Shown here one piece after another: positions 43,012 through 51,370 of a stretch of 64,000 nucleotides of DNA. The DNA comes from Streptomyces sp. NBC_00335 (GTDB lineage: Bacteria > Actinomycetota > Actinomycetes > Streptomycetales > Streptomycetaceae). The stretch covers positions 6,067,501-6,131,500 of the forward strand of contig NZ_CP108006.1 of NCBI RefSeq assembly GCF_036127095.1, in the 5' to 3' direction. The position numbers and the translations under genes were made by a program. Under the pieces are notes generated by a model, which was not told the DNA's origin, made no database searches, and saw nothing but the letters and a program-made list of their open reading frames with translations. Within the stretch, counting starts at the first letter, position 1, and every line of letters starts with the position of its first letter.

Positions 43012-43049
43012 GGCCCGGCGGCGCGCGTGGCAAGGCGCGCCGCCGGGCC
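43012..43049 (-). terminator. hairpin after the multicopper oxidase gene
   Basis: The arms ggcccggcggcgcgc and gcgcgccgccgggcc pair perfectly over 15 bases around an 8-nt loop, 20 bases beyond the stop codon of the minus-strand oxidase gene. Confidence 0.85.
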
Positions 43050-43069
43050 CCGTCCGGGGTGGGATCCGG

Positions 43070-44746
43070 CTAGCGCAGGTAGCCCAGCACCGTCATCATC
43101 CCGGCCTCCGCGTGGAAGACGTTGTGGCAATGCACCATCCACAGACCGGGGTTGTCGGCGTCGAAGTCCACCGTCAGCTTCCCGTTCGGAAGGACCACCG
43201 CGGTGTCCTTGCGGGCCCCGCCCGGCCGGCCGCCGAGGGCGAAGGTGTGCCCGTGCAGGTGGAGCGGGTGCCACATCGTCGTGGAGTTCTCGAACTCCAG
43301 CCGGACCCGTTCCCCCGCCTTCACCGGGTGCCGCTGGTCCGGGGCGTACGGCTTGCCGTCGAAGGCCCAGTCGTACTTCGCCATCCCGCCGGTCAGTTTG
43401 ATCCGCACCGTGCGGTCCGGTTCGCGCGCCGCCAGTGCCACCGGCTCCGCCGCCTTCAGGACGTCCGCCGTCAGCGGGCGCCCGGTCAGCTCGGCGGGCC
43501 GGGTCGCGCCGGTCGGCGCCGCCCCCGAACCGGTGCGCAGCACCGCGAGCGCCGACGCGGAGTCCCCCTTGCCCTCGGCGAGCGCGGTCAGCGGGAACAC
43601 CCCGTCGCCCGCCGTCACCAGGACGTCGTAGCGCTCGCCCATGCCCAGCAGCAGCGAGCGGGCGGTGGCGTGCTCGACGGGGAAGCCGTCGGTGTGGGTG
43701 ACCGTCAGCTCGTGGCCGCCCAGGGCGATGCGGAAGGCGGTGTCCCCGCCCGCGTTGATGATCCGGAGCCGGATCCGGTCGCCGGGCCGGGCGGTGAAGA
43801 CCGAAGGGTCCTCGGCGGTGCGCCCGTTGACCAGGTAGTACGGGTACGCGACATCGCCCGGGTCCTTGCCGAGGACCTCGCTGACTCCGCCCATGAGGAC
43901 CCGGGAGGGGCCCCCGCCGGCGGCGGGCGCGGGGGTGCCCATGGCTCCGGAGCCGGAGCCGTGGCCCGCGTGGCCGCCGCCGCTCGCGCTCATGTCCATG
44001 CCCTTGCGGAGTTCGGCGAGCACGGCTTCGGGGGTGGAGCCGTCCACCCCGTCGAGCCAGTCGTCGAGTACGACCACCCACTCCTTGTCGTAGGAGAGGG
44101 GCTCCTCGGGGTCCTCGACGATCAGCGGCGCGTACAGGCCGCGGTCCTGCTGGACGCCGGAGTGCGGGTGGAACCAGTACGTCCCGGGGTGCGGGACGGC
44201 GAACTTGTACGTGAACGAGCCGCCCGGGGCGATGTCCCGCTGGGTCAGCCCCGGCACCCCGTCCATGTCGTTGCGCAGGGCCAGGCCGTGCCAGTGCAGG
44301 GAGGTGGCCTCGGGGAGGTTGTTGGCCAGGGTCAGGGCGAGGGTGCCGCCCGCGGTGACCCGTACCTCTTGGCCGGGGAGCTCGTCCCCGTACGCCCACG
44401 AGCGGACGGAGCGGCCGGCGCCGAGGTCGAGCGGGGTGGCGGTGGCCGTCAGCCGGACCTCGGTGAGCGGGCCGGCTGCCTTGCGGGCGGCCTCGGCGGC
44501 CCGCACCTCGGCGCCGGCCGGGTCCACGTAGCCGCCGGCGGCGGGGGAGGCGGACCCCTTGCCCGTGGAGCCGGCGCCGTGGTCCATGCCGGCCATGCCG
44601 GAGCCGCCCGAGCAGGCGGCGAGCAGCCCGGAACCGGCGAGGGCGGCGCCGGCGCCGAGGAGCGCGCGGCGGGACGGCTTCGAGGGAGAGGGCGGAGAGG
44701 GCGGGGAGGGCGGGGAAGCGGGGGAGGAGGAAGCGGAAGAGCGCAT
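43070..44746 (-). CDS. secreted multicopper oxidase
   Basis: The 558-residue protein has a Pro/Ser-rich leader and a twin-arginine lipoprotein signal (SRRALLGAGAALAGSGLLAACSGG), so it is exported folded and lipid-anchored. All four copper-binding motifs are visible: SLHWHGLAL, YWFHPHSG, MWHPLHLHGHTF and MVHCHNVFHAEAGMM. Two of the three cupredoxin domains are joined by a His/Gly/Ser-rich insert (GGGHAGHGSGSGAMG). It likely oxidises cuprous copper or phenols outside the cell. ATG 44746 is chosen because gaggtg precedes it. A His-containing small protein gene follows upstream on the same strand. Confidence 0.92.
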   Translation of the reverse strand: MRSSASSSPASPPSPPSPPSPSKPSRRALLGAGAALAGSGLLAACSGGSGMAGMDHGAGSTGKGSASPAAGGYVDPAGAEVRAAEAARKAAGPLTEVRLTATATPLDLGAGRSVRSWAYGDELPGQEVRVTAGGTLALTLANNLPEATSLHWHGLALRNDMDGVPGLTQRDIAPGGSFTYKFAVPHPGTYWFHPHSGVQQDRGLYAPLIVEDPEEPLSYDKEWVVVLDDWLDGVDGSTPEAVLAELRKGMDMSASGGGHAGHGSGSGAMGTPAPAAGGGPSRVLMGGVSEVLGKDPGDVAYPYYLVNGRTAEDPSVFTARPGDRIRLRIINAGGDTAFRIALGGHELTVTHTDGFPVEHATARSLLLGMGERYDVLVTAGDGVFPLTALAEGKGDSASALAVLRTGSGAAPTGATRPAELTGRPLTADVLKAAEPVALAAREPDRTVRIKLTGGMAKYDWAFDGKPYAPDQRHPVKAGERVRLEFENSTTMWHPLHLHGHTFALGGRPGGARKDTAVVLPNGKLTVDFDADNPGLWMVHCHNVFHAEAGMMTVLGYLR

Positions 44747-44836
44747 GGTGGAACACCTCGTGATGGTGTGAGGCAGGCAGGTGGGCACCGTCTGCCGCCG
44801 CCCCGAAGGCATGCGGGGGCGACGACGGAGCCCGGC

Positions 44837-45373
44837 CTATACGCGCAGCACCGTCAGCAGGGTGAGGAGTTCGCGGGGTGGCGGCGGGTCCGGCCCGCCG
44901 GACCGGCCCGGCGCGCGTGCCGCACCCCCGAGCGGCGCGGCACGGCGCGGGCCGGCCAGTCCGGCTCCGAGGACCAGCAAGGTGAGGGCGCCGAGCACGG
45001 CGAGACACACGGACATGGGGTCCATGCCGTGGTGCTGCGGGCGCGGGGCCTCGACGGTGGCCACCTCGACGGTGGTGGCGGCTGCGGCCGCCAGGTCCCG
45101 CGCGGCTGCCAGGTCCGACGGGGTCACCGTGTCCGCCGTGTCCGCCGGGGCCGGGTCCGGCGCCCCGACCGGTCGGCCGCCGTGCCCCGCCCCGGACGGC
45201 GCATGGCCGCCCCGGGGAACGAAACGGGCCGACGGCACGTCCTCCATGGCGTGGGCCGGAGTCGGATGGCCCAGCGTGTGCATGCCCGCGATGCCCAGCA
45301 GCAGCGCGGCGAACAGCAGCAGCCGGGGCCACCGGACTGCTGGTCGCCGAGTGCGCGAGGTGGGGCGGGTCAT
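44837..45373 (-). CDS. small secreted protein, DUF6153-like, next to multicopper oxidase
   Basis: The 178-residue protein has an N-terminal membrane anchor or signal (LLLFAALLLGIAGMHTLGHP), a His-containing middle (PQHHGMDPM), a second hydrophobic segment with CLAVLGALTLLVLGAGLAG, and a C-terminus ending LTLLTVLRV. The same layout and similar ending (LYALQVLRT) recur in the protein at 49341, in another likely copper context. I relate both to a Streptomyces family I remember as DUF6153, with moderate certainty. It may be co-expressed with the oxidase gene 91 bases downstream. Function unknown. Confidence 0.6.
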   Translation of the reverse strand: MTRPTSRTRRPAVRWPRLLLFAALLLGIAGMHTLGHPTPAHAMEDVPSARFVPRGGHAPSGAGHGGRPVGAPDPAPADTADTVTPSDLAAARDLAAAAATTVEVATVEAPRPQHHGMDPMSVCLAVLGALTLLVLGAGLAGPRRAAPLGGAARAPGRSGGPDPPPPRELLTLLTVLRV

Positions 45374-45429
45374 GCGCGGAACCCTACCCGGGGTGGGTAT
45401 CCGATCGGAGGACCGGGCCCGGCCGCGTT

Positions 45430-45435
45430 TAGGAT
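45430..45435 (+). promoter_or_regulatory. candidate -10 box of a leaderless DUF998 gene
   Basis: The sequence taggat lies 11 bases before ATG 45446 and would place transcription start almost on the start codon, consistent with a leaderless message and with the absence of a ribosome binding site. No -35 box is clear. Confidence 0.4.
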
Positions 45436-45445
45436 TAGTCGCATT

Positions 45446-46288
45446 ATGTCCACAAAAGACCCGCCGCTTCCGCCGCCCCCTCCGCGCCCGTCGCGGGCTC
45501 CCCGGAACCCGGGGGACCCCCTCAAGCACGTGAAGCCCGTCGAGTCCCGGAGATCCTGGAATTCCGTGAACAGCCCCTCCATCGCGACGGGTCCCGCCGC
45601 CACGGCCGGGACCGGTGTCCGCTCCGTGGCCCTCCTCATCGGGCTCGGCGCCGCCGCCTACACCGCGTGGGTCCTCGAAGTCGTCCTCTCCACGGGCCTC
45701 AATCCCATCGAGACGTACGTCAGCGAGCTCGCGGCCCAGGACCAGCCGCTCGGCGGTCTGTTCCGGGCCACCGACTTCACCGCCGGCCTCCTCGTCTTCC
45801 TCGGCGGCCTCCTGGCCCTGGTCCGCCTCGGCAGGCGCGTCGAACCCCGCCGCCTCTGGTCCGTCGCAGGCTGGTCCGGGATCACCCTCTTCGGCGCCGC
45901 CACCGCGGCGGACGCCTGGCTGCCGCTCAGCTGCACGCCGACCGTGGACCCCGAATGCGCCGCGCGGGAGACCGCCGGGCTGGTCCCCGCCACCCATCAG
46001 GCGCACGCCGTCAGCAGCAGTCTCGCCATGACGGGAGCGCTCGTCGGGATCGTGGCCCTCACGCTTGCCGCCCGCCGCTACCGGCGCCTCGCCCCGCTCG
46101 CGCGGTTCGGGCCCGTGCTCGTCGTACTCGAACTGCTCGCCACCGCCTGGACCCTGGTCTCCATCGCCCTGTTCACCGCCGGGCACGGCACCTGGGCGCT
46201 CGGCGCCGGGCAGCGGCTCCAGGTGCTGTTCGTGGCGGTCTGGCTGGGCCTGCTCGCGTACTCCGTCCACCGCGAACGCCGCACATGA
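45446..46288 (+). CDS. DUF998-family membrane protein
   Basis: The 280-residue protein has a Pro-rich 45-residue N-terminus and six hydrophobic segments. These include RSVALLIGLGAAAYTAWVLEVVL, FTAGLLVFLGGLLALV, AGWSGITLFGAATAADAWLPLSC, AVSSSLAMTGALVGIVALTL and a final VLFVAVWLGLLAYSV. The pattern with ETYVSELAAQDQPLGGLFR in the first loop is typical of DUF998. ATG 45446 may be leaderless; GTG 45566 is an alternative that drops the Pro-rich part. Its stop codon overlaps the ATG of the hydrolase gene. Function is unknown. Confidence 0.8.
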   Translation: MSTKDPPLPPPPPRPSRAPRNPGDPLKHVKPVESRRSWNSVNSPSIATGPAATAGTGVRSVALLIGLGAAAYTAWVLEVVLSTGLNPIETYVSELAAQDQPLGGLFRATDFTAGLLVFLGGLLALVRLGRRVEPRRLWSVAGWSGITLFGAATAADAWLPLSCTPTVDPECAARETAGLVPATHQAHAVSSSLAMTGALVGIVALTLAARRYRRLAPLARFGPVLVVLELLATAWTLVSIALFTAGHGTWALGAGQRLQVLFVAVWLGLLAYSVHRERRT

Positions 46289-47181
46289 GCGGGTCCGGGG
46301 CCGGGGCCGCTCCCGGGAGGTTCGTCCGACTCTCCGGGGGCCCCGCGGCCGACGGGGTGCCCCTGCACGTCCTCGTGGAGGGCTCCGGGCCCCCGGTCGT
46401 CCTCAGCGCCGGGCTCGCCATGGCCTGGTTCGACTGGGACCCCGTGGCGGAGCTGCTCGTCGCCGCAGGCCGTACCGTCGTCCGCTTCGACCGCCCCGGG
46501 CACGGGCTGAGCGCCCCCGCCGTGCGTCCGCCGTCCGCGGCGGGGGAGGCACACCGGATCGCCGGGCTGCTGGACGCGCTGGGTCTGGGCGCCGAGCGCG
46601 TCACGGTGGCCGGGCACTCCATCGCCGGGTTCCACGCCGAGGCCTTCGCCCGGCTGTACCCCGGGCGCACCGCGGCCCTGGTGCTCGTCGACGGCAGCGT
46701 GGAGGAGCGGCCCCGTACGGCCCTGCCCGGGCTGCGCACCGGCGCCGCCCGGCTGCTCGGCCGGGCCGTGACCGCCGCCGGGCTGCCGGCCGCGCTGGGC
46801 CCCTGGGCCCGTAGGACGGCCGTACGGGCATCCCGCGCGGGCGGCGCGGACCCGGCCGCCCGGGACCTCGTACGCCGCTGCTACCGGACCGGCCGGGTCT
46901 GGCGCGGAGCCCTGCTGGAGAACTCCCGCTACCCCGACACGGCCGCCGAGGTGCGGGCGCTGCGCGCGGAGCTGCCGCTGACCGCGCCCGCCACCGTCCT
47001 GGCCGGCCACGACCCCGGCGCGCGCCGCCCCGACCTGGGCTGGCCGGCCCGCCAGGCGGCGCTGGCCGACGCGCTGGGCGCCCGGTTCGAGGTGGTGGAG
47101 CCGGCCGGACACCTGGTCATGCTGGACCGCCCGCACCACGTGGCGCGGGCGGTCCTGTACGCGGAGACCTGGACGGTCTAG
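46285..47181 (+). CDS. alpha/beta-hydrolase
   Basis: The 298-residue enzyme has the alpha/beta-hydrolase fold. The oxyanion region follows LVEGSGPPVVLSAGLAMAWFDWDPV. FDRPGHGLSA precedes the nucleophile Ser in VAGHSIAGFHAEAF, and the catalytic His is in VEPAGHLVMLDRP near the end. ATG 46285 forms an ATGA overlap with the DUF998 stop codon, so the two are translated together. The two stop codons with the converging CBS gene overlap in ctag. Ester or amide substrate is unknown. Confidence 0.88.
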   Translation: MSGSGAGAAPGRFVRLSGGPAADGVPLHVLVEGSGPPVVLSAGLAMAWFDWDPVAELLVAAGRTVVRFDRPGHGLSAPAVRPPSAAGEAHRIAGLLDALGLGAERVTVAGHSIAGFHAEAFARLYPGRTAALVLVDGSVEERPRTALPGLRTGAARLLGRAVTAAGLPAALGPWARRTAVRASRAGGADPAARDLVRRCYRTGRVWRGALLENSRYPDTAAEVRALRAELPLTAPATVLAGHDPGARRPDLGWPARQAALADALGARFEVVEPAGHLVMLDRPHHVARAVLYAETWTV

Positions 47182-47597
47182 CCGCGGGCGTAGACCTTCT
47201 CCGCCCAGCCGGCTATCTGCTCCTCCGAGAGGTGCCGGGCGAGGTCGGCCTCGCTGATCATGCCGACCAGCCGCTTGTCCTTGATGACGGGGAGCCGCCG
47301 GATCTGGTGGCTCTGCATCTCCTCCAGGACCTCGGAGACGTCCGAGCCCGCGTCGATCCAGCGCGGGGTGCCCTGGGCCATGTCGCCGGCCGTGATCTTC
47401 GACGGGTCGTGCCCCTTGGCCACACAGCCGATGACGATGTCGCGGTCGGTCAGGATGCCGCAGAGGCGTTCGTTGGAATCGCTGATGGGCAGCGCGCCCA
47501 CATTGAGCCGGCTCATCAGCTGGGCGGCACGGTCCAGGGTCTCGGTGGCGGGGATCCACTGGGCCCCGGGGTGCATGATCTCTCCGGCGGTGGTCAT
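47178..47597 (-). CDS. CBS-domain pair protein
   Basis: The 139-residue protein consists of two CBS domains that bind adenine nucleotides as energy sensors. The first covers MTTAGEIMHPGAQWIPATETLDRAAQLM..LPISDSNERLCGILTDRDIVIG. The second covers MAQGTPRWIDAGSDVSEVLEEMQ..LPVIKDKRLVGMISEADLARH. Only a short C-terminal helix follows, so the partner that reads the signal is a separate protein. A candidate role in stress or dormancy signalling is inference from other small CBS proteins. Confidence 0.9.
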   Translation of the reverse strand: MTTAGEIMHPGAQWIPATETLDRAAQLMSRLNVGALPISDSNERLCGILTDRDIVIGCVAKGHDPSKITAGDMAQGTPRWIDAGSDVSEVLEEMQSHQIRRLPVIKDKRLVGMISEADLARHLSEEQIAGWAEKVYARG

Positions 47598-47794
47598 CGC
47601 GTAAACCTCCTGAGCACGCCGTAGCGGCCGGGCGCGGGTGCGCCCGCCTCGGCGTCCTCATCCTCATTCGCCCGTTCGGCCCCCGCGACTCCACACGGGT
47701 GAGAGGGGGCCGTACGGGTGACCCCGCGGGTGCGGACCCCTGCGGTGCGGGGGGCCCTGCGGGGCTGGTCCCCTACCCGCCCTTCCACCGTTCC

Positions 47795-47907
47795 CCGGGC
47801 TCCGCCCGGACCCGGTCCTCAAACGCCGGACGGGCTGGAAGATGCCGCGCAGCGGCAAATCCAGCCTCGCCGGCGTTTGAGGCGCGGGGTCTGGGGCGGA
47901 GCCCCAG
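47795..47907. repeat. dispersed structured repeat, two copies B and C as an inverted pair
   Basis: Two opposite copies of the same element face each other. The left core, tcctcaaacgccggac (47816 on), and the right core, ccagcctcgccggcg (47861-47875), flank a small hairpin tgccgc-gca-gcggca (47843-47857). Outer hairpins ccgggc-tcc-gcccgg (47795-47809) and ctggggc-gga-gccccag (47891-47907) close each side. The right copy matches the element at 22564-22610. It fills the 312-bp gap between the CBS and DUF305 genes, and the only other content of this gap is the CBS upstream region. Confidence 0.82.
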
Positions 47908-47909
47908 GG

Positions 47910-48617
47910 TCACCCCGCCGGCGGCTGCGCCCCGCGCTGCTTCAGCATGTCGGCCAGCAGCTGGAGCTCCGCCTGCTGGGCCTCCACCATGCCCTGGGCC
48001 AGCGCCCGCTCGGTCGGGTTGCCGCACTGGGTGGCACACCCCTGGGCCATCGCGACGCCACCCTTGTGGTGGTCGGTCATCAGCCGCAGGTAGAGCACCT
48101 CGGCGTCCCGGCCCTCGGCGGAGCCGAGCTGTGCCAGCTCCTCCTTGGTGGCCATGCCGGGCATCAGCGCGCCGGGCTTGGTGACGACCCCGGCGTCGCC
48201 CATGGCATGGCCCTCCATGCCGTGCGCGGCGCCGTCGGCCCCCATCCAGGACATCGGCGGCTCGTCCGCCACCACCTTCGGCAGGCCCCACATGTCCAGC
48301 CAGCCCAGCAGCATGCCGCGCTGGTTGGCCTGGGTGTTGGCGATGTCGTAGGCGAGGGTGCGCACCGGCTCGTCCTGCGTGCGGTCGCGCACGATGAAGG
48401 ACATCTCCACCGCCTGCTGGTGGTGCACCGCCATGTCCCGGGCGAAGCCCGCGTCGGCGGAGTAGAGCCCCGGTGTACGGGAGGCCGCGGGAGCGGAATC
48501 CGATCCCCCCGCGGTGGCGACCGTGGCCCCCACCGCGAAGAGCAGCGCCAGGCCCACGGCCGAGCCCGCGGCCCAGTAGGTACGGGTCACGGAGCCGCGA
48601 CCGGACGTACGGGTCAC
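47910..48617 (-). CDS. DUF305-domain secreted protein
   Basis: The 235-residue protein has an N-terminal signal or anchor (TYWAAGSAVGLALLFAVGATVATAGG) and a DUF305 domain with the ferritin-like paired motifs. The first is FARDMAVHHQQAVEMS and the second is YLRLMTDHHKGGVAMAQ; the HH pairs and the Met-rich loop (PMSWMGADGAAHGMEGHAMG) can bind copper or iron. GTG 48617 lies in a GTGA overlap with the DUF3105 gene, so they form an operon. DUF305 proteins often occur with copper genes, but their reaction is unknown. Confidence 0.88.
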   Translation of the reverse strand: MTRTSGRGSVTRTYWAAGSAVGLALLFAVGATVATAGGSDSAPAASRTPGLYSADAGFARDMAVHHQQAVEMSFIVRDRTQDEPVRTLAYDIANTQANQRGMLLGWLDMWGLPKVVADEPPMSWMGADGAAHGMEGHAMGDAGVVTKPGALMPGMATKEELAQLGSAEGRDAEVLYLRLMTDHHKGGVAMAQGCATQCGNPTERALAQGMVEAQQAELQLLADMLKQRGAQPPAG

Positions 48618-49267
48618 TTGTCGGCCAGCCCGTTCGTGCAGGCCGCGCCCGGCTCGGGGGTCTGCTCGCCCTGCACGTACTTGGTGAGGAACGCGGCCAC
48701 CCGGGCGTCGTCCGCGTTGTCGACGGTCAGCTGCTTGCCCCACGCGCTGAGCATGATCGCGCCGGACTGCTCCTTGACGGGGCTCATCAGCGTGTACGGG
48801 CGCTTGGACACCGTGGCGGCGAGCTTCTCCACGTCGGCCGGGGCGGCCTTCTCGTTGTACGTCACCCACACGGCGCCGTGCTCCAGCGAGTGGACGGCGT
48901 TGATCTCGGGGATCGGGTTCTTGTAGACGTCGCCGTCGCAGTTCATCCAGCGGGGGTTGTGGTCCCCGCCGACCGGCGGGTTCATCTCGTACTTCACCGG
49001 GGTCTCGACGTGCTTGCGGCCGAGCGTCTTGGCGTCCCAGGTCTGCTCACCGGCGACCGGCGCCTTGCGGAGGGCCTCCTTGGCCTCCTTGTCGTTCTGC
49101 TGGTCGATCATCACCCACGCGCCGAAGCCGATGAGCGCGGTGACGATGGCGGCCGACGTGGTGATCGCGATGGCCTTGTTGCGCCGGTCGCGCGACCGGT
49201 CGGCGCGCCGCATCTCGGCTATTCGCGCCTGGCGGGAGTTGTTGGTTTCGGAGTTCCTGCTGGCCAT
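48614..49267 (-). CDS. DUF3105-domain membrane-anchored protein
   Basis: The 217-residue protein has a basic N-terminus, one membrane helix (AIAITTSAAIVTALIGFGAWVMI) and an extracytoplasmic DUF3105 domain. Characteristic are the conserved NPPVGGDHNPRWMNCDGDVYKNPI, with one Cys, and EINAVHSLEHGAVWVTYN, with two His, together suggesting metal binding. Cys201 near the end may pair with that Cys. It is translationally coupled to the DUF305 gene and follows the DUF6153-like gene by 73 bases. Function unknown; likely copper or redox handling at the surface. Confidence 0.87.
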   Translation of the reverse strand: MASRNSETNNSRQARIAEMRRADRSRDRRNKAIAITTSAAIVTALIGFGAWVMIDQQNDKEAKEALRKAPVAGEQTWDAKTLGRKHVETPVKYEMNPPVGGDHNPRWMNCDGDVYKNPIPEINAVHSLEHGAVWVTYNEKAAPADVEKLAATVSKRPYTLMSPVKEQSGAIMLSAWGKQLTVDNADDARVAAFLTKYVQGEQTPEPGAACTNGLADK

Positions 49268-49340
49268 GGCCCTGAATCCTTTTTGCTGAGGGGGGTGGGG
49301 TGGAGAACGCGCTGCCTGAGCGCCGTCGAACCGGGACCGG

Positions 49341-49748
49341 TCAGGTCCGCAGCACCTGGAGGGCGTACAGGTCGGGGCCGCGCGCGAGCGCCGAGGGGGG
49401 CCGGACCCGCCCCGCGGGCGCGGGGCCCACGGCGGGCACGGGCGCCCCGCGGGCCACCAGGGCCGCGGGTGGCGCCGGGGGCAGCAGGCCGGGGAGGACG
49501 TGCGAGAGCGGGGAGCAGCCGGGCCGGTCGTGCGGCGCCGCGCAGACGACGCGCTGCGCGCCGGGCCCGTGGGCGGAGTGCCCGGCCCGCGCGACCGTCC
49601 CCGCGGCGGCCGGCTGCCCGGCCCCGGCCCCTGCGATCCGGCACAGGAACGCCGCGCCGGCCAGTACCCCGAAGGCCATCAGGAGGACGGCATGGCGGAG
49701 CAGCGGACGTGTCCGACGTCCCCGCTCCTCCTGCGCATGGCCCCCCAT
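49341..49748 (-). CDS. small secreted protein, DUF6153-like, next to DUF305/DUF3105 genes
   Basis: The 135-residue protein has a hydrophobic segment (AVLLMAFGVLAGAAFLCRIAG), a middle with His and Cys residues (AGHSAHGPGAQRVVCAAPHDRPGC), and a C-terminus ending DLYALQVLRT. It resembles the protein at 44837 in layout and ending, and is the probable first gene of the minus-strand order with DUF3105 and DUF305. A role in copper binding or delivery at the envelope is inference. Confidence 0.6.
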   Translation of the reverse strand: MGGHAQEERGRRTRPLLRHAVLLMAFGVLAGAAFLCRIAGAGAGQPAAAGTVARAGHSAHGPGAQRVVCAAPHDRPGCSPLSHVLPGLLPPAPPAALVARGAPVPAVGPAPAGRVRPPSALARGPDLYALQVLRT

Positions 49749-49920
49749 GGGCGCCGATGGTAATGCTCATGACCGGCCCAAGGTCAGTGCGGGGGTGCCA
49801 CCGGCTTTCCGGGGTGCGTAATCTGGCGGAAACCACCGCTGGCGATACTGGGCCGGCCCGACTGTGCCCTTGCCCTCGCGGCAGTGGTGCACAGGCCGCC
49901 TGAACTGCGAGGATGAAGCC

Positions 49921-51282
49921 ATGGACAAGCAGCAGGAATTCGTCCTCCGGACGCTCGAGGAGCGCGACATCCGCTTCGTGCGCCTGTGGTTCACCGACGT
50001 ACTGGGCTTCCTGAAGTCCGTCGCGGTCGCGCCGGCGGAGCTGGAACAGGCCTTTGACGAGGGCATCGGATTCGACGGCTCGGCGATCGAGGGGTTCGCG
50101 CGGGTCTACGAGTCCGACATGATCGCCAAGCCGGACCCGAGCACCTTCCAGATACTGCCGTGGCGCGCGGAGGCCCCCGGAACGGCGCGGATGTTCTGCG
50201 ACATCCTGATGCCGGACGGCTCGCCCTCCTACGCGGACCCGCGGTACGTCCTCAAGCGCATCCTGAACAAGACCTCCGACCTGGGCTTCACCTTCTACAC
50301 CCACCCGGAGATCGAGTTCTTCCTGCTGAAGGACAAGCCGCTGGACGGCACCCGGCCCACCCCGGCCGACAACTCGGGCTATTTCGACCACACCCCGCAG
50401 AACGTCGGCATGGACTTCCGCCGCCAGGCGATCACGATGCTCGAATCCATGGGCATCTCGGTCGAGTTCAGCCACCACGAGGGCGCCCCCGGCCAGCAGG
50501 AGATCGACCTGCGCTACGCCGACGCCCTCTCGACGGCCGACAACATCATGACCTTCCGCCTGGTCATGAAGCAGGTCGCCCTGGAACAGGGCGTCCAGGC
50601 CACCTTCATGCCGAAGCCCTTCTCGGAGTACCCCGGTTCGGGCATGCACACCCACCTCTCCCTCTTCGAGGGCGACCGCAACGCCTTCTACGAGTCGGGC
50701 GCCGAGTACCAGCTCTCCAAGGTCGGCCGGTCCTTCATCGCGGGCCTGCTCAAGCACGCGGCGGAAACGGCCGCCGTGACCAACCAGTGGGTCAACTCCT
50801 ACAAGCGCATCTGGGGCGGCTCCTCCCGCACCGCCGGTTCCGGCGGCGAGGCCCCCTCGTACATCTGCTGGGGTCACAACAACCGCTCGGCCCTGATCCG
50901 CGTCCCGATGTACAAGCCGGGCAAGACCGGCTCCTCCCGCGTGGAGGTCCGCTCGATCGACTCCGGCGCCAACCCCTACCTCACGTACGCCGTCCTCCTG
51001 GCGGCGGGCCTCAAGGGCATCGAGGAGGGGTACGAACTCCCGGCCGGCGCCGACGACGACGTCTGGGCCCTCTCCGACGCGGAACGCCGCGCGATGGGCA
51101 TCGAACCCCTCCCGCAGAACCTCGGCGAGGCCATCGCCCTGATGGAACGCAGCGAACTGGTCGCCGAAACCCTCGGCGAGCACGTCTTCGACTTCTTCCT
51201 GCGCAACAAGAAGCAGGAGTGGGAGGAGTACCGGAGCGAGGTCACGGCCTTCGAACTCCGCAAGATGATGCCGGTCCTGTAG
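49921..51282 (+). CDS. glnA2: glutamine synthetase-like enzyme, GlnA2 type (gamma-glutamylpolyamine synthetase)
   Basis: The 453-residue protein has the GS class I fold: GFDGSAIEGFARV with the active-site loop, EIEFFLL, GQQEIDLRYADAL, SGMHTHLSL, and RSALIRVPMYKPG...SRVEVRSID, where the catalytic arginines lie. In class I synthetases controlled by GlnE, a Tyr in NLYDLP is adenylylated; here the aligned segment is DVWALS with Trp382, so that control site is missing. In S. coelicolor the homologue in this neighbourhood (GlnA2) is a gamma-glutamylpolyamine synthetase used for polyamine breakdown. I assign this by the missing Tyr and by gene neighbourhood. ATG 49921 follows gaggatgaagcc. Confidence 0.85.
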   Translation: MDKQQEFVLRTLEERDIRFVRLWFTDVLGFLKSVAVAPAELEQAFDEGIGFDGSAIEGFARVYESDMIAKPDPSTFQILPWRAEAPGTARMFCDILMPDGSPSYADPRYVLKRILNKTSDLGFTFYTHPEIEFFLLKDKPLDGTRPTPADNSGYFDHTPQNVGMDFRRQAITMLESMGISVEFSHHEGAPGQQEIDLRYADALSTADNIMTFRLVMKQVALEQGVQATFMPKPFSEYPGSGMHTHLSLFEGDRNAFYESGAEYQLSKVGRSFIAGLLKHAAETAAVTNQWVNSYKRIWGGSSRTAGSGGEAPSYICWGHNNRSALIRVPMYKPGKTGSSRVEVRSIDSGANPYLTYAVLLAAGLKGIEEGYELPAGADDDVWALSDAERRAMGIEPLPQNLGEAIALMERSELVAETLGEHVFDFFLRNKKQEWEEYRSEVTAFELRKMMPVL

Positions 51283-51316
51283 CGGCAGCAGCACTGATCA
51301 GGGCGCACGAACGCCT

Positions 51317-51352
51317 ACGGCCGGCCCCCTCAGTCATGAGGGGGCCGGCCGT
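51317..51352. terminator. bidirectional hairpin after the glnA2-like gene
   Basis: The arms acggccggccccctca and tgagggggccggccgt are exact complements over 16 bases around a 4-nt loop, between convergent genes. Confidence 0.9.
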
Positions 51353-51370
51353 GTGGCGTTACGGGGCACG

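Noticed and set aside
41319..45332. Very long minus-strand frame joining the PAQP protein to sequence antisense or out of frame with the oxidase
   Set aside because: Only the part from ATG 42872 has coding character; the rest runs out of frame through the multicopper oxidase gene.
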